Below are positions 11,490-22,928 of a stretch of DNA of 64,000 bases, piece after piece. Below the pieces are notes generated by a model. It worked only from the letters and a program-made list of their open reading frames with translations, was not told where the DNA came from and ran no database searches. Positions within the stretch are counted from its first letter, which is position 1. Each line of letters begins with the position of its first letter. Source of the stretch: Caenorhabditis elegans (Eukaryota > Nematoda > Chromadorea > Rhabditida > Rhabditidae); NCBI RefSeq assembly GCF_000002985.6, contig NC_003284.9, positions 10,106,001-10,170,000 of the forward strand. Direction: 5' to 3'. The translations under genes were made by a program, and so were the position numbers.

Positions 11490-14400
11490 TCGTGGTGTCA
11501 CCGCGCGTATCGGATAAACCGAGCAGCGGCTGGTGACGGTGGTGACAGGTTAGAATACAAATTGGACCGAATGCTGAAGGTATACGAATGTACAAAGTTG
11601 GTAGAAGTGTAGGAGAAATGGAAAAGGGTGCAATAAAAATGAGGATTTTTTAAAATCACGTAAAAACAAGTTTTTAACCTTTAAACTTTTCAATACTTTA
11701 CTTTTCGATGCATAAAAATAACACGTTTATAAAAATTATGTTAAAAATCAGTGAACACGAAAAAATGGAAACTGATCAAGAAGAAACTTTTTTAAATAAA
11801 AAAATGTTAATCATGTTCTATTCTTTTCTCGCCAGAAATGCTAATACGTGGTTTTTTTGCAAGAGTTTAAGAAAAGTGTAAATGATACACTCAAAAAAGG
11901 TTTGTATAAAATAAGTATAAAATTATAATTTTTAATAGAAAGTTAATTGTCAATATAAGTGATGAAAGAACGACGAAATATAAAAAATTTAAAAATAATT
12001 GAGGTCACACATCAATTTGAGTGTCACGCAAAAGATTTGTTACAACTTCGATCGCACTTTAGAGTTCCAAAGTATCAGCTGAGTTCAACCTGACTTAGTC
12101 TTAGACAATGAGCAGGCAATTGTTGAACAATAAGAAGAGTGCGTGCACTACTACGGAGTCTAGTTGAATTTTCAAGTAAAATTCTTTTGAGTATATCGGT
12201 TTTTGGGATTTTAGTGAAGCGCGGGTGGCCTTCAGACGACGGACGATGTCCTCCTCACAATATGCTCAGCGAATTATTCGCGCGGAAAACCAAACGATGA
12301 GCTACTTGGTTTGGTGCAAGTTAAAGTTAGCAAAAGTTCCCCCTAGTATACACAAAGTGAATAATTTTTAATGCCTTCCTAAACCGAATCATGATTTCAG
12401 GAATACTTGTAGTGTGTTTGTGAATTTTACGAACACGGAGTAACTGCCGTCAAAAAAGTTTTGCAAAACAAAATAACACAAATAATCATGTTCGACGTTC
12501 CATAAATTGTTCAACTTTTTTTGAAATTGTAGGTTATGCTCGGATGTATAAACAAAACAAGAAAAAGTGAAACCTGTTTTCAAATTTTTTTCAAAAACTC
12601 ACAAATTCTAAAAATAAGTTGAGCTTTTACAGATGATAACACTGAAAATAAAAATTTCAAATGTAAAAATAGTAAAGTGGGCGACATATTAATTCAGCTG
12701 TTTTTTAGTGAGTTTATTCACCTTTGCGTAAAAGTCAGTTTTCAGTGCATGTAGAAGCAAGGATTTATTATCGTAATTTTAGAAATTTAATAAGCTTTTT
12801 TTTTTGGTACGCACTGTGCAAAACGAAAAACTTCCAAAATGGTAGAATATTTAAAAATGTTCCAAAAAATATTTTCAGGATGTCAAAATGGAGAGCTTGA
12901 CGGCGTGTCATCTAGGGTTCGCAAAGAAAAGTATCTATATTCAGGGTGGGGGCGGCGATAGCTGATGCTTGCAAGAAAGTTTTTTGTTGTCTTCTTGTTT
13001 ATATCAGCACAACAAGGGCGTGAAAATGTCAAAACCAGCAAGAAAGAGAGAGAAAGAGAGGAAAAGTTACATTTTGTTTAGAGATTCACATCCGTCGGGC
13101 TTGGCACCCACACCACCGCCATCAACACTATACCACCAAGAAGAGCTCATGTTGTTATCTTTCAAAAAATGCCTTTGTGGCGGGCGAGCTGATTGTGGAT
13201 AAGGTGAAGTTAACAATTATTTTTCTGTAGATCATATCAAAATTAAACATCATCAAGAAATGTTGGTGGAATCCTGAACTGAATGCAAAAGTTATCATCT
13301 CTCAATCTGCACTGATGGACTACCACCACTTAATTGCTTTATTTTCTTCTTTACTTTATAAAAAAACTATTGAACATGAAGATTCCAACAACGGCAGAAA
13401 ATACGAATCTGAAGTAGGACAGCGTAGGCGCAAGAAAAGGAAAAAAAAACAAATCCTTGCCGGAGCGTAAGTTTTGGGACTCCTCGGCCGCGCTTTGACC
13501 AAAAACGAAACATATGCTCGTAAACATAAATTAAACTTTTGAGAGACGCTTCCTCCTCTCTTGCGCCAACACTCTGCATGCCCCGGATGCCTTTCTTTCA
13601 TATCGCACACGCCTCTCAATGTCACAAAACAAAAAGTCGGTGGTGGTGCTGGTTGCCTTTTTTGCCCAAGAATCTGACACATACACTGACTTCTCGCAAA
13701 CAAATACGCACGAGCAGTTAGTTACTACCGAGCGGCTGTTCCATAGTTCAAAAACATCTCGTCACTTGATTATTTCATCGAAAGGTCAAAGGGTGAGTAG
13801 TGACGCCCGTCGGCTTTTTTGTTGGAAAAGGACTAACGAGATTTGTGTCCGGAACTGAACCACCCTACACAAAGGATGTCTGCATATCTTGCGAATGTTT
13901 CTGGGAAAGACCTCACTTGCAGACAGTCACGTCAGATGTGTCTTGTCTAAAAAGGGCACTGATAACGTATAGTGCAAATGAGAAACAATTTAGTGACAAT
14001 TTATAACATTTTTTGGTCAAATTTAAAATTTTTGTGAGCTCTTCGACCAAATTTCGCAATTTCCAACATGAAACTATCTTTCTTGAGGTTGATATTGTAA
14101 AAAAATAGCATTAAAACTACGTGCTCATTAGAATATTAATGAAAGATCATTAATATCACTAATGTGATGGTAGTATATATTTACACAAGGCATATTTTTG
14201 AATTTCTCTATTAGCTAGCAAATTGTACAAAATAAACATTATTATATAGTAATACCAATTGGAAGAATACGGGCTATATAAAGCTTAGATTTTTAACATG
14301 GATTATGTGTGCCTTTTTTTAAAATGTTGTCAGTTAACTGAAAGTTGCAGAAGGAATATGTTGTGTATGAACTTGGTCACTCAAGGAAAACAACAAAAGT

Positions 14401-16430
14401 TTAGTGCAAATCGATAACTACCCAAAAATATTACATAAATGTTGAAACTCAAAATCAGAATGGACACTATAGTAAATAAACATCTCTATATCCGAACTTT
14501 TTTTTCTTCTCTTTATATCAAATAAAGAAGATTGAGATCCGCATTACTCTGCCATTCAATGGCCACAGAACTGAACTGGCTTCATAACAAAATTTTTATA
14601 GATTCTTATTTTTTGCAGTAGATGCATATTCGAGCGGACAAGCCCAGATTTTCTTCCATTTTATCTGTCTTTAGGCATGACACTCGTTCGACATCCAGAG
14701 CATTCTAATAGAGATGAAGGACTACTAGTATACACTTCCTAGAAAAAAAAAATTATTTTCTTAATTTCTAAATTCCGGATTGGAAAAGTGAAAGAGCTGC
14801 AAAATTTTGTGAAAACAAGACAAGTGAAGAAGGATACAATGACATTGAGGATTTCGGAAGAATGCTCATCTTAGGTTTCTTTTCTTTACAAATGTGACTG
14901 ATTCGTATCAGGTTACGTAACGAATATTTGAAAAATCTATGTGCTTCTTGTCTGGAGACTATCAGCTAGATAAATATCTGAGAAATATTGATTTTGAAAG
15001 ATATATGTCCGAATTTTCTGAGCTGAGATTCCGAAAATTGTCACGCATTTGAAAATTGTTAGTAAACAAAAATGGGGCAAAAACCGTTTCAAAACATGTT
15101 CCTACGATTGGTTTAAATTAACAACTTGTTAGGTCAGCATAAATATGCTCATTGGGAAATGAGGAAACTACGTAAAAATAGATTCCACTAATTATTTGTT
15201 TTTAATGTAAACGTGAATGGTTTTTGTTATCAATTGAAACAGTCTCCGTATTGTGTACTATTGAATTTTAAATGACCTGTAAAAATTTGGTTGGCTGAAA
15301 AACGATGAATTTTTTTAGTTCTTACAACAAAACCAGCTGATCAGAAAACTTGACACCTTCAAATACTTGAAAATCAAACAACTGGGAGTTTGCGTTTCGG
15401 CTTATGGTTTCAAGTGTTGGTTACTTGAGGGATAGTTAATGAGAGGGGTAGGCGAAGACAGCAAAGTGCAACACAAAAAAGAACTCTTGGAAGCAAGTCA
15501 GACACACACATGAAATGACATTGCATGAGTCCGACTAAAAAAAGATATTGAAAAAATGAGCTAGAATAGATGAGGATGAACAACGAACCAATTGAGAACA
15601 AACTCGTCTAGAAAATGGATTTGATTGGAAATTCATAGTTTTGTGTAATTCTAAACATAGAAATTCAAAGGTCTTTGTCTATCTTGTCCTCATCTTCATT
15701 CCAGTCTTATTATCCGCACGCTCGTGTTTTGTTTTTCTTATTTGTTTTCATTTCCCGTGCAGAATTTTAATTGGCGTTTGTGAGTTCTTCAATAGTCTTT
15801 CACTTGTCATCATTGATCAAAACTTCTCCACAGAAGAGGTTCATTCATTTTGAATAAATAAGAAATTATAAATTATAAGACTAATTGAACATCAGGAACT
15901 GGGAAAGCATGGAAATTGGTTATTGAACACAATAGTTTGACAGTACACTGGGCCCACATTTTTATTTCGACCATCATGTCTCTTATTATCAAAAAAAATA
16001 CAATAGAATGTCAGATCAAAAATTAAATATGAGAAAAATTTGCGATCGATAATAATTTTATTCACAACTATTAACCGCGTTGTTATTATGAAACTTTCAA
16101 ATGAAAAGTAACGGTTCTGGGTATTTCGAACCTGGAGACCAAAATTTCAAAGAGAAAGGACAGCGATTCGAAGATAATTTTTGTTTTGAATTGTCATATT
16201 TTATTGCACATTTTTTTCGCCTGTTTCACAACTTTTCGTCGATTGTGTGGTACATATGAAGCCGGCAGGTGACTAAAAGTGGCAAAATAGGTCACCTTTT
16301 GGCTTTAAATATGTATAACCCAACGAAATTACTTGAGAAAACTACAAAATATGTAATGAAGCTTGATAATTCGAAAAACGTTAATTTCGAAGAGCTGCAA
16401 CGCGAACAGGTGACCAAAATTTGGAGGTTT
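11490..16430 (-). other. unc-58 intron region, no other gene supported
   Basis: Apart from the possible exon at 13090-13150, this stretch shows only AT-rich sequence. GC-richer patches lie at about 12200-12310 and 13480-13860. The latter has overlapping open frames on both strands but no splice sites that would join them to a gene. Confidence 0.4.
13090..13150 (-). CDS. unc-58: possible short unc-58 alternative first exon (20 codons)
   Basis: ATG at 13150 begins MSSSWWYSVDGGGVG and remains open to a T/GTGAAT donor at 13089 in phase 1. It is short, glycine-rich and sits in a GC-richer patch. The phase fits the shared acceptor at 3331, but a one-in-three phase match on so short a frame is weak evidence alone. 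Confidence 0.35.
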
Positions 16431-16439
16431 TAGCTAATA

Positions 16440-16575
16440 TTAGGTAATTTGTTTTGAAATTTAAAACTACCATAAAAAGTTTTGAAAATTTTTTTGAGAA
16501 GTTAAATTACGAAATTAATTTGTTTGAGTACATTTTGGGTCTATAGGTTTGAAATACTCAAAATAAAATTTAGAC
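16440..16575. mobile_element. degenerate half-copy of the inverted-repeat element seen at 24.75-25.17 kb
   Basis: A stretch containing CTACCATAAAAAGTTTTGA, TTACGAAATTAATTTGTTTG and GGGTCTATAGGTTTGA matches, with substitutions, the right arm of the element ending at 25174 (CGCCATAAAAAATTTTTGAG, TTACGAAATTCGCTCATTTG, TGTCTATACGTTC). Only one arm is recognisable. Confidence 0.55.
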
Positions 16576-16705
16576 CGTGATAACTATTTGGAGGAAAATG
16601 CTCTGATTTCTTTCAGAATTGACAGATTGCATTTCGTTAGTTACTTTGTTTTAAAAATGTTTCAAAAAATTTATAGACAAGTTTTCATTTTTTTAATCAT
16701 CAAAC

Positions 16706-16997
16706 CTGGGGCAATTTGAATCTGACGAAGTCTTGGTCTTGGTATTGGTGCTCTTATAGGCAAAGGATTGAATATGGCCCATCCAATGGGGTTTTCATCA
16801 GGCTGCTGCGTCGTTGGTTGAAAATCTTGTATTATTTGAGTACCGACCCAGGAGACCGGTTGTGGGGGCATCAGGAAGTTATGATGGGAATGGTGAGCAG
16901 GTGAGCCCGATGAATGTCCGTATGTACTTCTTCGTCGATCATGTCTTGTGGATCCACGACGTTCGTCCATTAGGTGAGCGCTCACCGATTGCAACAT
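16706..16997 (-). CDS. unc-58: candidate unc-58 alternative first exon (97 codons, phase-1 donor)
   Basis: Long open exon starting at ATG 16997 (MLQSVSAHLMDERRGS) and ending with a CCCCAG/GTTTGA donor at 16705, phase 1, matching the acceptor at 3331. The encoded segment is rich in Arg, His, Ser, Pro and Gln, including a PRPRLRQIQIAP end, as for a cytoplasmic, probably disordered N-terminus. Composition and codon use are clearly coding. It is the longest of the single-exon alternatives. The start could lie further upstream if this is spliced from another exon, but I see no in-phase candidate. Confidence 0.68.
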
Positions 16998-16999
16998 TT

Positions 17000-18490
17000 T
17001 CTTGCAGGGAGAGTTTGAGAGGAGAGAAGAAGTCTATGATAGATATGTTTTGCAAGTTTTATTTTCGAGCATAGTTTTTTGAAACGCAGTAGTTTCTCGG
17101 TGAAAGGAACGTCGAACCAAAACCAAACACAACAATTATGAAGAGGGAAATGTGAAAAACGTGTATTGGTGCGAGTTTGAGTGAACGCCAAGATCGGCTC
17201 TGTTGTCAAGATGCTGCAAGTGCATGAAAATGCCCATCCAGACAAAACAGGGCATATTCCATGGGCCACATCGTTTATGATGTTTCTTCTCAACTCGAAA
17301 CATATACCCCCATATTTTGTCGGACATATTCTTCCATTCTTAGACGTCGTTTTCTCGTTTTCTCAATGACGATCTGACGGCAGTGTAGAGCATCTAGACT
17401 TGTCTTCTTCATCTGGCTGCCCACTTCCTCTCCCGCCACCAATTTTTTGACCCCTTCTTTTTCCTCTCTTTCTCTCAATTTTCCGTCACTTTCTACTCAT
17501 ATTCAACAACTCCCTCGACGATCGTTTTGTGCTACTCTCTTCAAAACTGGAATAGTGCTCTCTTAGAAGTTATCCACTTCCGTTTTTGGGGAAATAATCG
17601 CACAATCTTGTATCAGTCGAGTTATCATTCATCACAATGACTACATTTCTTGCTTTTTGAATTATTTTTAGTTTTCTTGTTCGTGAATCGTGGGCGAGAT
17701 TTCTCACTTTTTGTGCACAAGTCGACATACAATTGGCTGGTCAGCAGAAGTGTGTAATTACAGCACAGAGGGCAACAATTAAAGAGAGCACTAGAAATAA
17801 GAAAGATGGAAACAATGTTAAAATTGTAGAGATGACAAAGGATGAAGAAATGTACTTAAAGTGCAACTTCTGAAGTATCTCATAAATCTTCTTGGTGAGA
17901 ACCGATTTTTTTTCCCGGCGAACATAGCACAATTTTTTATGAGTACAGGACACCATAAAAAACTCATTTTTGATCAAGTATAAATTTCCTGAGACAGTTT
18001 GAAAAGGGTAAGGAGAATCATTCTGACACTTGTCAATGTTTATAAGAAAATGTACTCGGAGGTATTAAAAGTTCCAAGTTCAAAAAACAATCAAACTATC
18101 AAAACGATTGCATTTCCATTACAACAATTTAGCTTTCCTTTTGAAGTTCACTCTAACATTTCTGAACTTTGGTCGCTGATAGATATATTACAGTTGTTTC
18201 TAATTTTATCAAACAGGATGATAACATAATTGAAATGCAAATTATAGATCCTCGGAAAAATAAAGGAAAAATTATTGGACTGTCTTCTGCGAAATTAGTT
18301 TATCTACTGAAATAAATTCCTAATACATTATGTCACATCACAAATGACATATATTTGTTAAAGATGGCTTAGTTTTCTCTACTTTTAAACTGTTCGGAAA
18401 ACATGTAATCTACACATAAACACAGGCGATTGAGTTTTACGTTTGAACAACTGTCGATTGCATTGAGAAAAACACAGTTGCAAACACTGC
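17000..18490 (-). other. unc-58 intron/promoter DNA
   Basis: Upstream of the 16997 start. 17000-17560 is pyrimidine-rich with CTTTCTCTC-type runs and could be promoter for that first exon. No other gene is supported up to the tRNA-Ser. Confidence 0.4.
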
Positions 18491-18497
18491 CGATCGT

Positions 18498-18579
18498 GCT
18501 GCGATGTCCGAGTGGTTAAGGAGTTGGACTTGAAATCCAATGGGCATTGCCCGCGTAGGTTCAAATCCTGCTCGCAGCG
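18498..18579 (+). tRNA. tRNA-Ser (anticodon TGA)
   Basis: An 82-nt cloverleaf with acceptor stem GCTGCGA/TCGCAGC, a serine-type long variable arm (TGGGCATTGCCCGC), and TGA in a seven-base anticodon loop (18531-18533). The B box reads GGTTCAAATCC. It has no intron. It lies in an unc-58 intron on the opposite strand, and a short T-run after the gene can serve as Pol III terminator. Confidence 0.95.
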
Positions 18580-19018
18580 AAAAAATGTTTTCTATTTTAT
18601 AACACTTAATTAGCGTTTTTTGTGGATGATCTGTTTAGGTTTTCAGTTTTCAGTTTAACAGTATTTTCACAAAAATAATAGAATATAGATTTTTCTTACA
18701 TTACTTCGAAAGTCTATTTCACTGAGTTACCAAATACAGAGTATCATTGTTAGGTTATTTCGTCGCAAAACTTGTTAAAAAATAAAATAACTGAGACAAA
18801 TAATTATACGTATTCCGTAGACTCAAACTTGTGTGGCGTGTATACCGAGATTTCAAAAAATCTGCCCTCATTCTTGAAATCAATACAAACGCGCCATGCA
18901 GTTTTGTTATTTTCAGTGTAGATAGGAAAAATATTCAGACAACCTGTAGATTTAAAAATATGTAAAGGGTTTTCTCTGATATTTTAATACTAAATTGCAC
19001 AAATTATTCTGAACTTAC

Positions 19019-19220
19019 ACGCACTGAGAGGTGGTCCGAAAGGAGTGAACTGTAGAAGCAGTGGAGTTCTCGAGACAGCTGGCACACTATTTGTCTTTCG
19101 AGCCTGATGTGCAAGTGCAGCGGCCAATGGATCAACTTGGATCAGAGACTCTCGGACACTTCGGAGTGCCCATGCGACGAATACGGTTGACCAAAATTTC
19201 ATAGTTAGATTGATTGACAT
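19019..19220 (-). CDS. unc-58: candidate unc-58 alternative first exon (67 codons, phase-1 donor)
   Basis: ATG at 19220 begins MSINLTMKFWSTVFVAWALR, then a polar stretch, ending at a strong GTAAGTTC donor (19018) in phase 1, compatible with the acceptor at 3331. The hydrophobic run at residues 8-20 could act as a signal anchor or a short amphipathic segment; an isoform using it would have an N-terminus unlike the others. Codon use is coding-like. The gene assignment is inferred from phase and strand. Confidence 0.62.
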
Positions 19221-19239
19221 TACTCTATATTTTGACTTA

Positions 19240-20640
19240 AATCAAAAATTAGACGCTTAATCGATTCTACTAAAACTTATGAATTCTAAATAAATATATT
19301 GATAATTTGGCTGATCTACAAAACAATATACAAAAGTTCTTACGTCTGGTGGTGGCTGCTTCTTTTTTCTCCGAAATTTTGATATTCCTTTTGCCTTTTT
19401 TGGAGGTGAGCTTTTCACAGTCAGTGGAGCCATTTTGTAGGATAATACACCGAGTAGCTAGAGGTCAATTGTGGTCAAGAGACAAGAGTTACTCGCTAAT
19501 CAAGTGACTATTATACGCTTGAATAAGTTGTGATGTATTGTTTCCCTCCTATGGTGGACCCCCTCTAAAATTTACTCTCTTCCTCTCTTTTCATGCCTTT
19601 CTTTTCATCATCTGTAAATCTATTGGCGCGTAGTGTTGCCAAATGCGCTGTTACTCAACCACTACTTCTGGCTCCCTCATCTTTTGTCCTACCCGCCACT
19701 AATAATTCTACAAGCCACTCAATCATATTTTCGGGTGTGCAAAGAGACGATTGAGCAAATGCAAAAGTGGTTGTTTTTGCTGTTCAATATAAAACTTAAA
19801 TGCTAAGTATTTGCAATAAAAATGTTAAATTCATATAATTGAAGCCACCACCAAGTAAAGTTTGTTTTAAGCATTGCATGTAATATTGGGGGGGGGGGGG
19901 GGGGGAGGGGTTAATCATGCGTGATACTCAAAAAATAAGTATGTTTCGGAATTTAAATTAGACACGAATATTTAATCGTTATAGTAATCCAAAAAGGTGT
20001 TTTGTGAAACCGTTTTAATGTTTCACATAAGAATCAGTTTTTGATCTTAAAAACAAAAAATCTATCCTACATTGCACTTATTTGAGTTTTTTAAAGGTCT
20101 TGTGACAATTCGGATAAATTGATGCAATCAACGAAAGAAAAGTTACCTTAAAAAATAAGCACATTCAATTGAAATCGACTGAGCAGAAAATATCAAGTGT
20201 TATGTTGGCGAAATAAGTGAAGAAATAAATGGTGTTGTAAGTGTAAAACCCAAAAGCCGTTTTACCCGGAATCCCGCTGTGTTTCGTCGTTGCCACCGTA
20301 AGGTGTTTTGAATAGACTCGATGTGTTGGAATAGTTGCAGAATCGAAGGGTCTTCCAATTAAATCACAACCTCTCAGTGTGATGAAGAGGTTTCAAAAGT
20401 CCTACGAATTGAGATTGAAGGATAGTAGAATGACGTTCAAGTATAGAAAAAAGGGGTTGAAGAGGAGCTGTGGAAAAGGATTAGTTTCAACCAACCGGTT
20501 GGTTTTTCCCGCGAGCAAAAGGGCGGTGGTGCTTTTTGTTAGTTGCTGACAAAATGGGACTGCAAATAAAAACCCTTTACGCAAAAACCCTTTCGCATTA
20601 AACAAAACAATTTTGAAAGACCATTGGGTCAATTGCCAAT
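19240..20640 (-). other. unc-58 intron with poly-G tract, no other gene
   Basis: AT-rich with a pyrimidine-rich patch at 19540-19740. No supported exon until the short first exon at 20646-20700. Confidence 0.45.
19888..19905 (+). repeat. poly-G tract (18 G)
   Basis: Run of 18 G followed by AGGGG, in an unc-58 intron, in the same strand orientation as the tracts at 10.7 and 28.0 kb. Confidence 0.95.
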
Positions 20641-20645
20641 CCTAC

Positions 20646-20700
20646 CTGATAAACGATCGTAGGCAAAGTCAAAGTTGAAATCAAAGTTATAGTCTTTCAT
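20646..20700 (-). CDS. unc-58: candidate short unc-58 alternative first exon (18 codons)
   Basis: ATG at 20700 encodes MKDYNFDFNFDFAYDRLS and stops at a TCAG/GTAGG donor (20645) in phase 1. The alternating aromatic/acidic residues are distinctive and unlikely to arise from random AT-rich intron. It would give the shortest UNC-58 N-terminus. The phase fits the acceptor at 3331. Confidence 0.58.
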
Positions 20701-20709
20701 AAATACTAG

Positions 20710-22225
20710 CTCGGTGGGACAAGGTGGAATGAGCACACGAAAATCTCTTTTGTTTTCTTTGAAAAACAAATTAGGTGTTTTTCACAAAAAGATTGAAAGA
20801 CAAGGACACCTGTTCGGTTTGAAATGAGTTCCTTTTAGTTTTGATGTGAGAAACATAAATGCTTTGAGAACAAAACGCGTTTAGGAAATGAAATGGGCGA
20901 AATTGGATCATGAAATGAACTGGTAGTTCTTAGAGTAGTACTTCATTTTGATAGATTTCAGTTGAAAACACACACAGATGGCGAGAAATATTCAAATGAT
21001 TGAACTTCAAATATAAATGAACTAAGAATTCGAATAATGAGAGACAATATAAAATAAAAACGCTCAAGTATCTAGTTACTAATCTAGAACTTAGAAAGGA
21101 ATCACATGCAATATTATATAAATACATCAAGAAACAAAAGGACTTTACTTTGAGTCAAGGAAAACAATTTGTAGATGACAAATACAACATTTCCTTTTGC
21201 AGAGTGACCTCCAGGTAGAGATGAGCAATGGTTTCTCATTACATTCAAAATATATAGAACCAGGAAATCTCTAAGATGGCTACTATGTTACAGATCCCAC
21301 AAAACGTTTCTTCGTCTAAAAATAAATTATGATAGAAATAAATAAATGTATTATTAAAACGCGTGAAATGTTTCCAAAATGTAGTCTGGACCCTAGGATT
21401 CAATAAATATAGCTGTATGTTATTTTCAAACACACTTAATTAGTGTACAAAAAACTGTTCAATTTTGAAATTCGTTCACTTGAATTGAACAAATACAAGC
21501 ACAACAAGACCGATGACTTGTACCCCATTTTTGAAATCTAGTTTCGTTTTTTTTTTCAATTATTTTTGTTGGCATACTAATAAATACAAATAGTTAACGA
21601 AATTCTTATGATAAAACTTATTTGACTCAAAGAATTTAGAAAACGAATCAAATCGTGATTAATCGAAAATTGTCAAATTCGACAATGTAATAACTACAGC
21701 AGATCATTTCAGTTAAACATTACACCAAGTAATATTATTTTATTCTAAATAAACAGTAATTCACTATTGTTATTTTGTCCGTGTATAGGTTCTAATAGAA
21801 AAAATGACAGAGCTCTCAATTATCTTTGAAAATATGTAATAAAAACATAAGGTACGTGTGTAGTAGTAAAACCCCACATTTTAATAACTAATTACAAATC
21901 ATTATTAAGGTTTCATTTAAATTGAACATGATATGCATTTTTCATAATGGCTTAGAAACAACATTTTCTTAACCTTGATAATTAAAAAAACTCATGTATT
22001 AATTTGAAAAATTGACATTTCTTACTGTAAGGCCATAAAATTGCCACATTTCAAAATAATAATTACATACTTTGCTATATAGAGTCAGAAAACAGAAAGT
22101 ATTATTTTTAAATCTAAAGATGCCATTTTAAACGAGAAAACTAAGATGTCGATATATGTACATTCCCAACATGAAAATAATGTCATTATTCATTTTTAGC
22201 ACTATTATTTCACTTTTTAGAATTA
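20710..22225 (-). other. unc-58 intron, nothing recognised
   Basis: Strongly AT-rich DNA. I see no exon, RNA gene or repeat with recognisable structure. Confidence 0.5.
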
Positions 22226-22233
22226 CTACTTAC

Positions 22234-22450
22234 CTGACCTCAGCACAACCCTTTCTGAAACCGTGACAAGTGTCGAATATCTGCGATTAGCGCTTGGCAC
22301 ATTCCGATTGCAAACATTCAGGGGCGCCATTGTGTTGAGCACTTCGCAGACGGATCGCGATGGTCGGCGTAATGGTGGTGGACAGGCGCCACGCGTTGCT
22401 GTTGCCATTTTTCGCACAATGTTAGCATCGCTAGCGATAAACACTGACAT
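22234..22450 (-). CDS. unc-58: candidate unc-58 alternative first exon (72 codons, phase-1 donor)
   Basis: ATG at 22450 begins MSVFIASDANIVRKMATATR and runs to a TCAG/GTAAGT donor (22233) in phase 1, joining in frame to 3331. The peptide is Arg/Ser/Pro-rich with several cysteines (ACPPPLRRPSR, CEVLNTM, NVCNRNV). The exon is clearly more GC-rich than its flanks and coding-like. No known domain. Confidence 0.65.
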
Positions 22451-22928
22451 TTTCGTTTTCGAGGGGCCCAAAAATGCAGAAGACCAAGTCGAACAACGAG
22501 ACAGACGACAATTGTTTCAAAAAGGACAACAATTGTGTATGTAACCGGCGTGACCGGACGGGAGAATAAGAATGAAGAATAGGATGATGTTGTGGTAAAA
22601 TGATATTTCAGGAAGTAACCAATATATGTGGTTTGGAGTATTCACAGAATTTCTATTTGGAAGATTTTCCAAATAATTGTATTTGTTCAAGATTATTTGA
22701 AGTTTATTGCCAATGTTGTGGTAGGTCCACTCGCACTTCATTACACTTTAGTTTCTTGAGTTCTTGAGAGCATTCAAATGTTTTCTTTTTTTTCTGGTTA
22801 TATTTTATGTTATTTTCCAATGTCTATGAATTTTTTGCAGAAAATGAAAAATCTTCCTTCTCTTACATATTTTCGGGTCAAAGTCGAAAGAACATGGGGA
22901 TTATAATGGAATAAAAATAAACACTGAC

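Noticed and set aside
13356..14006. Overlapping open frames on both strands in a GC-rich patch
   Set aside because: No acceptor/donor pairs give a phase-consistent exon for unc-58 and no conserved motif is visible.
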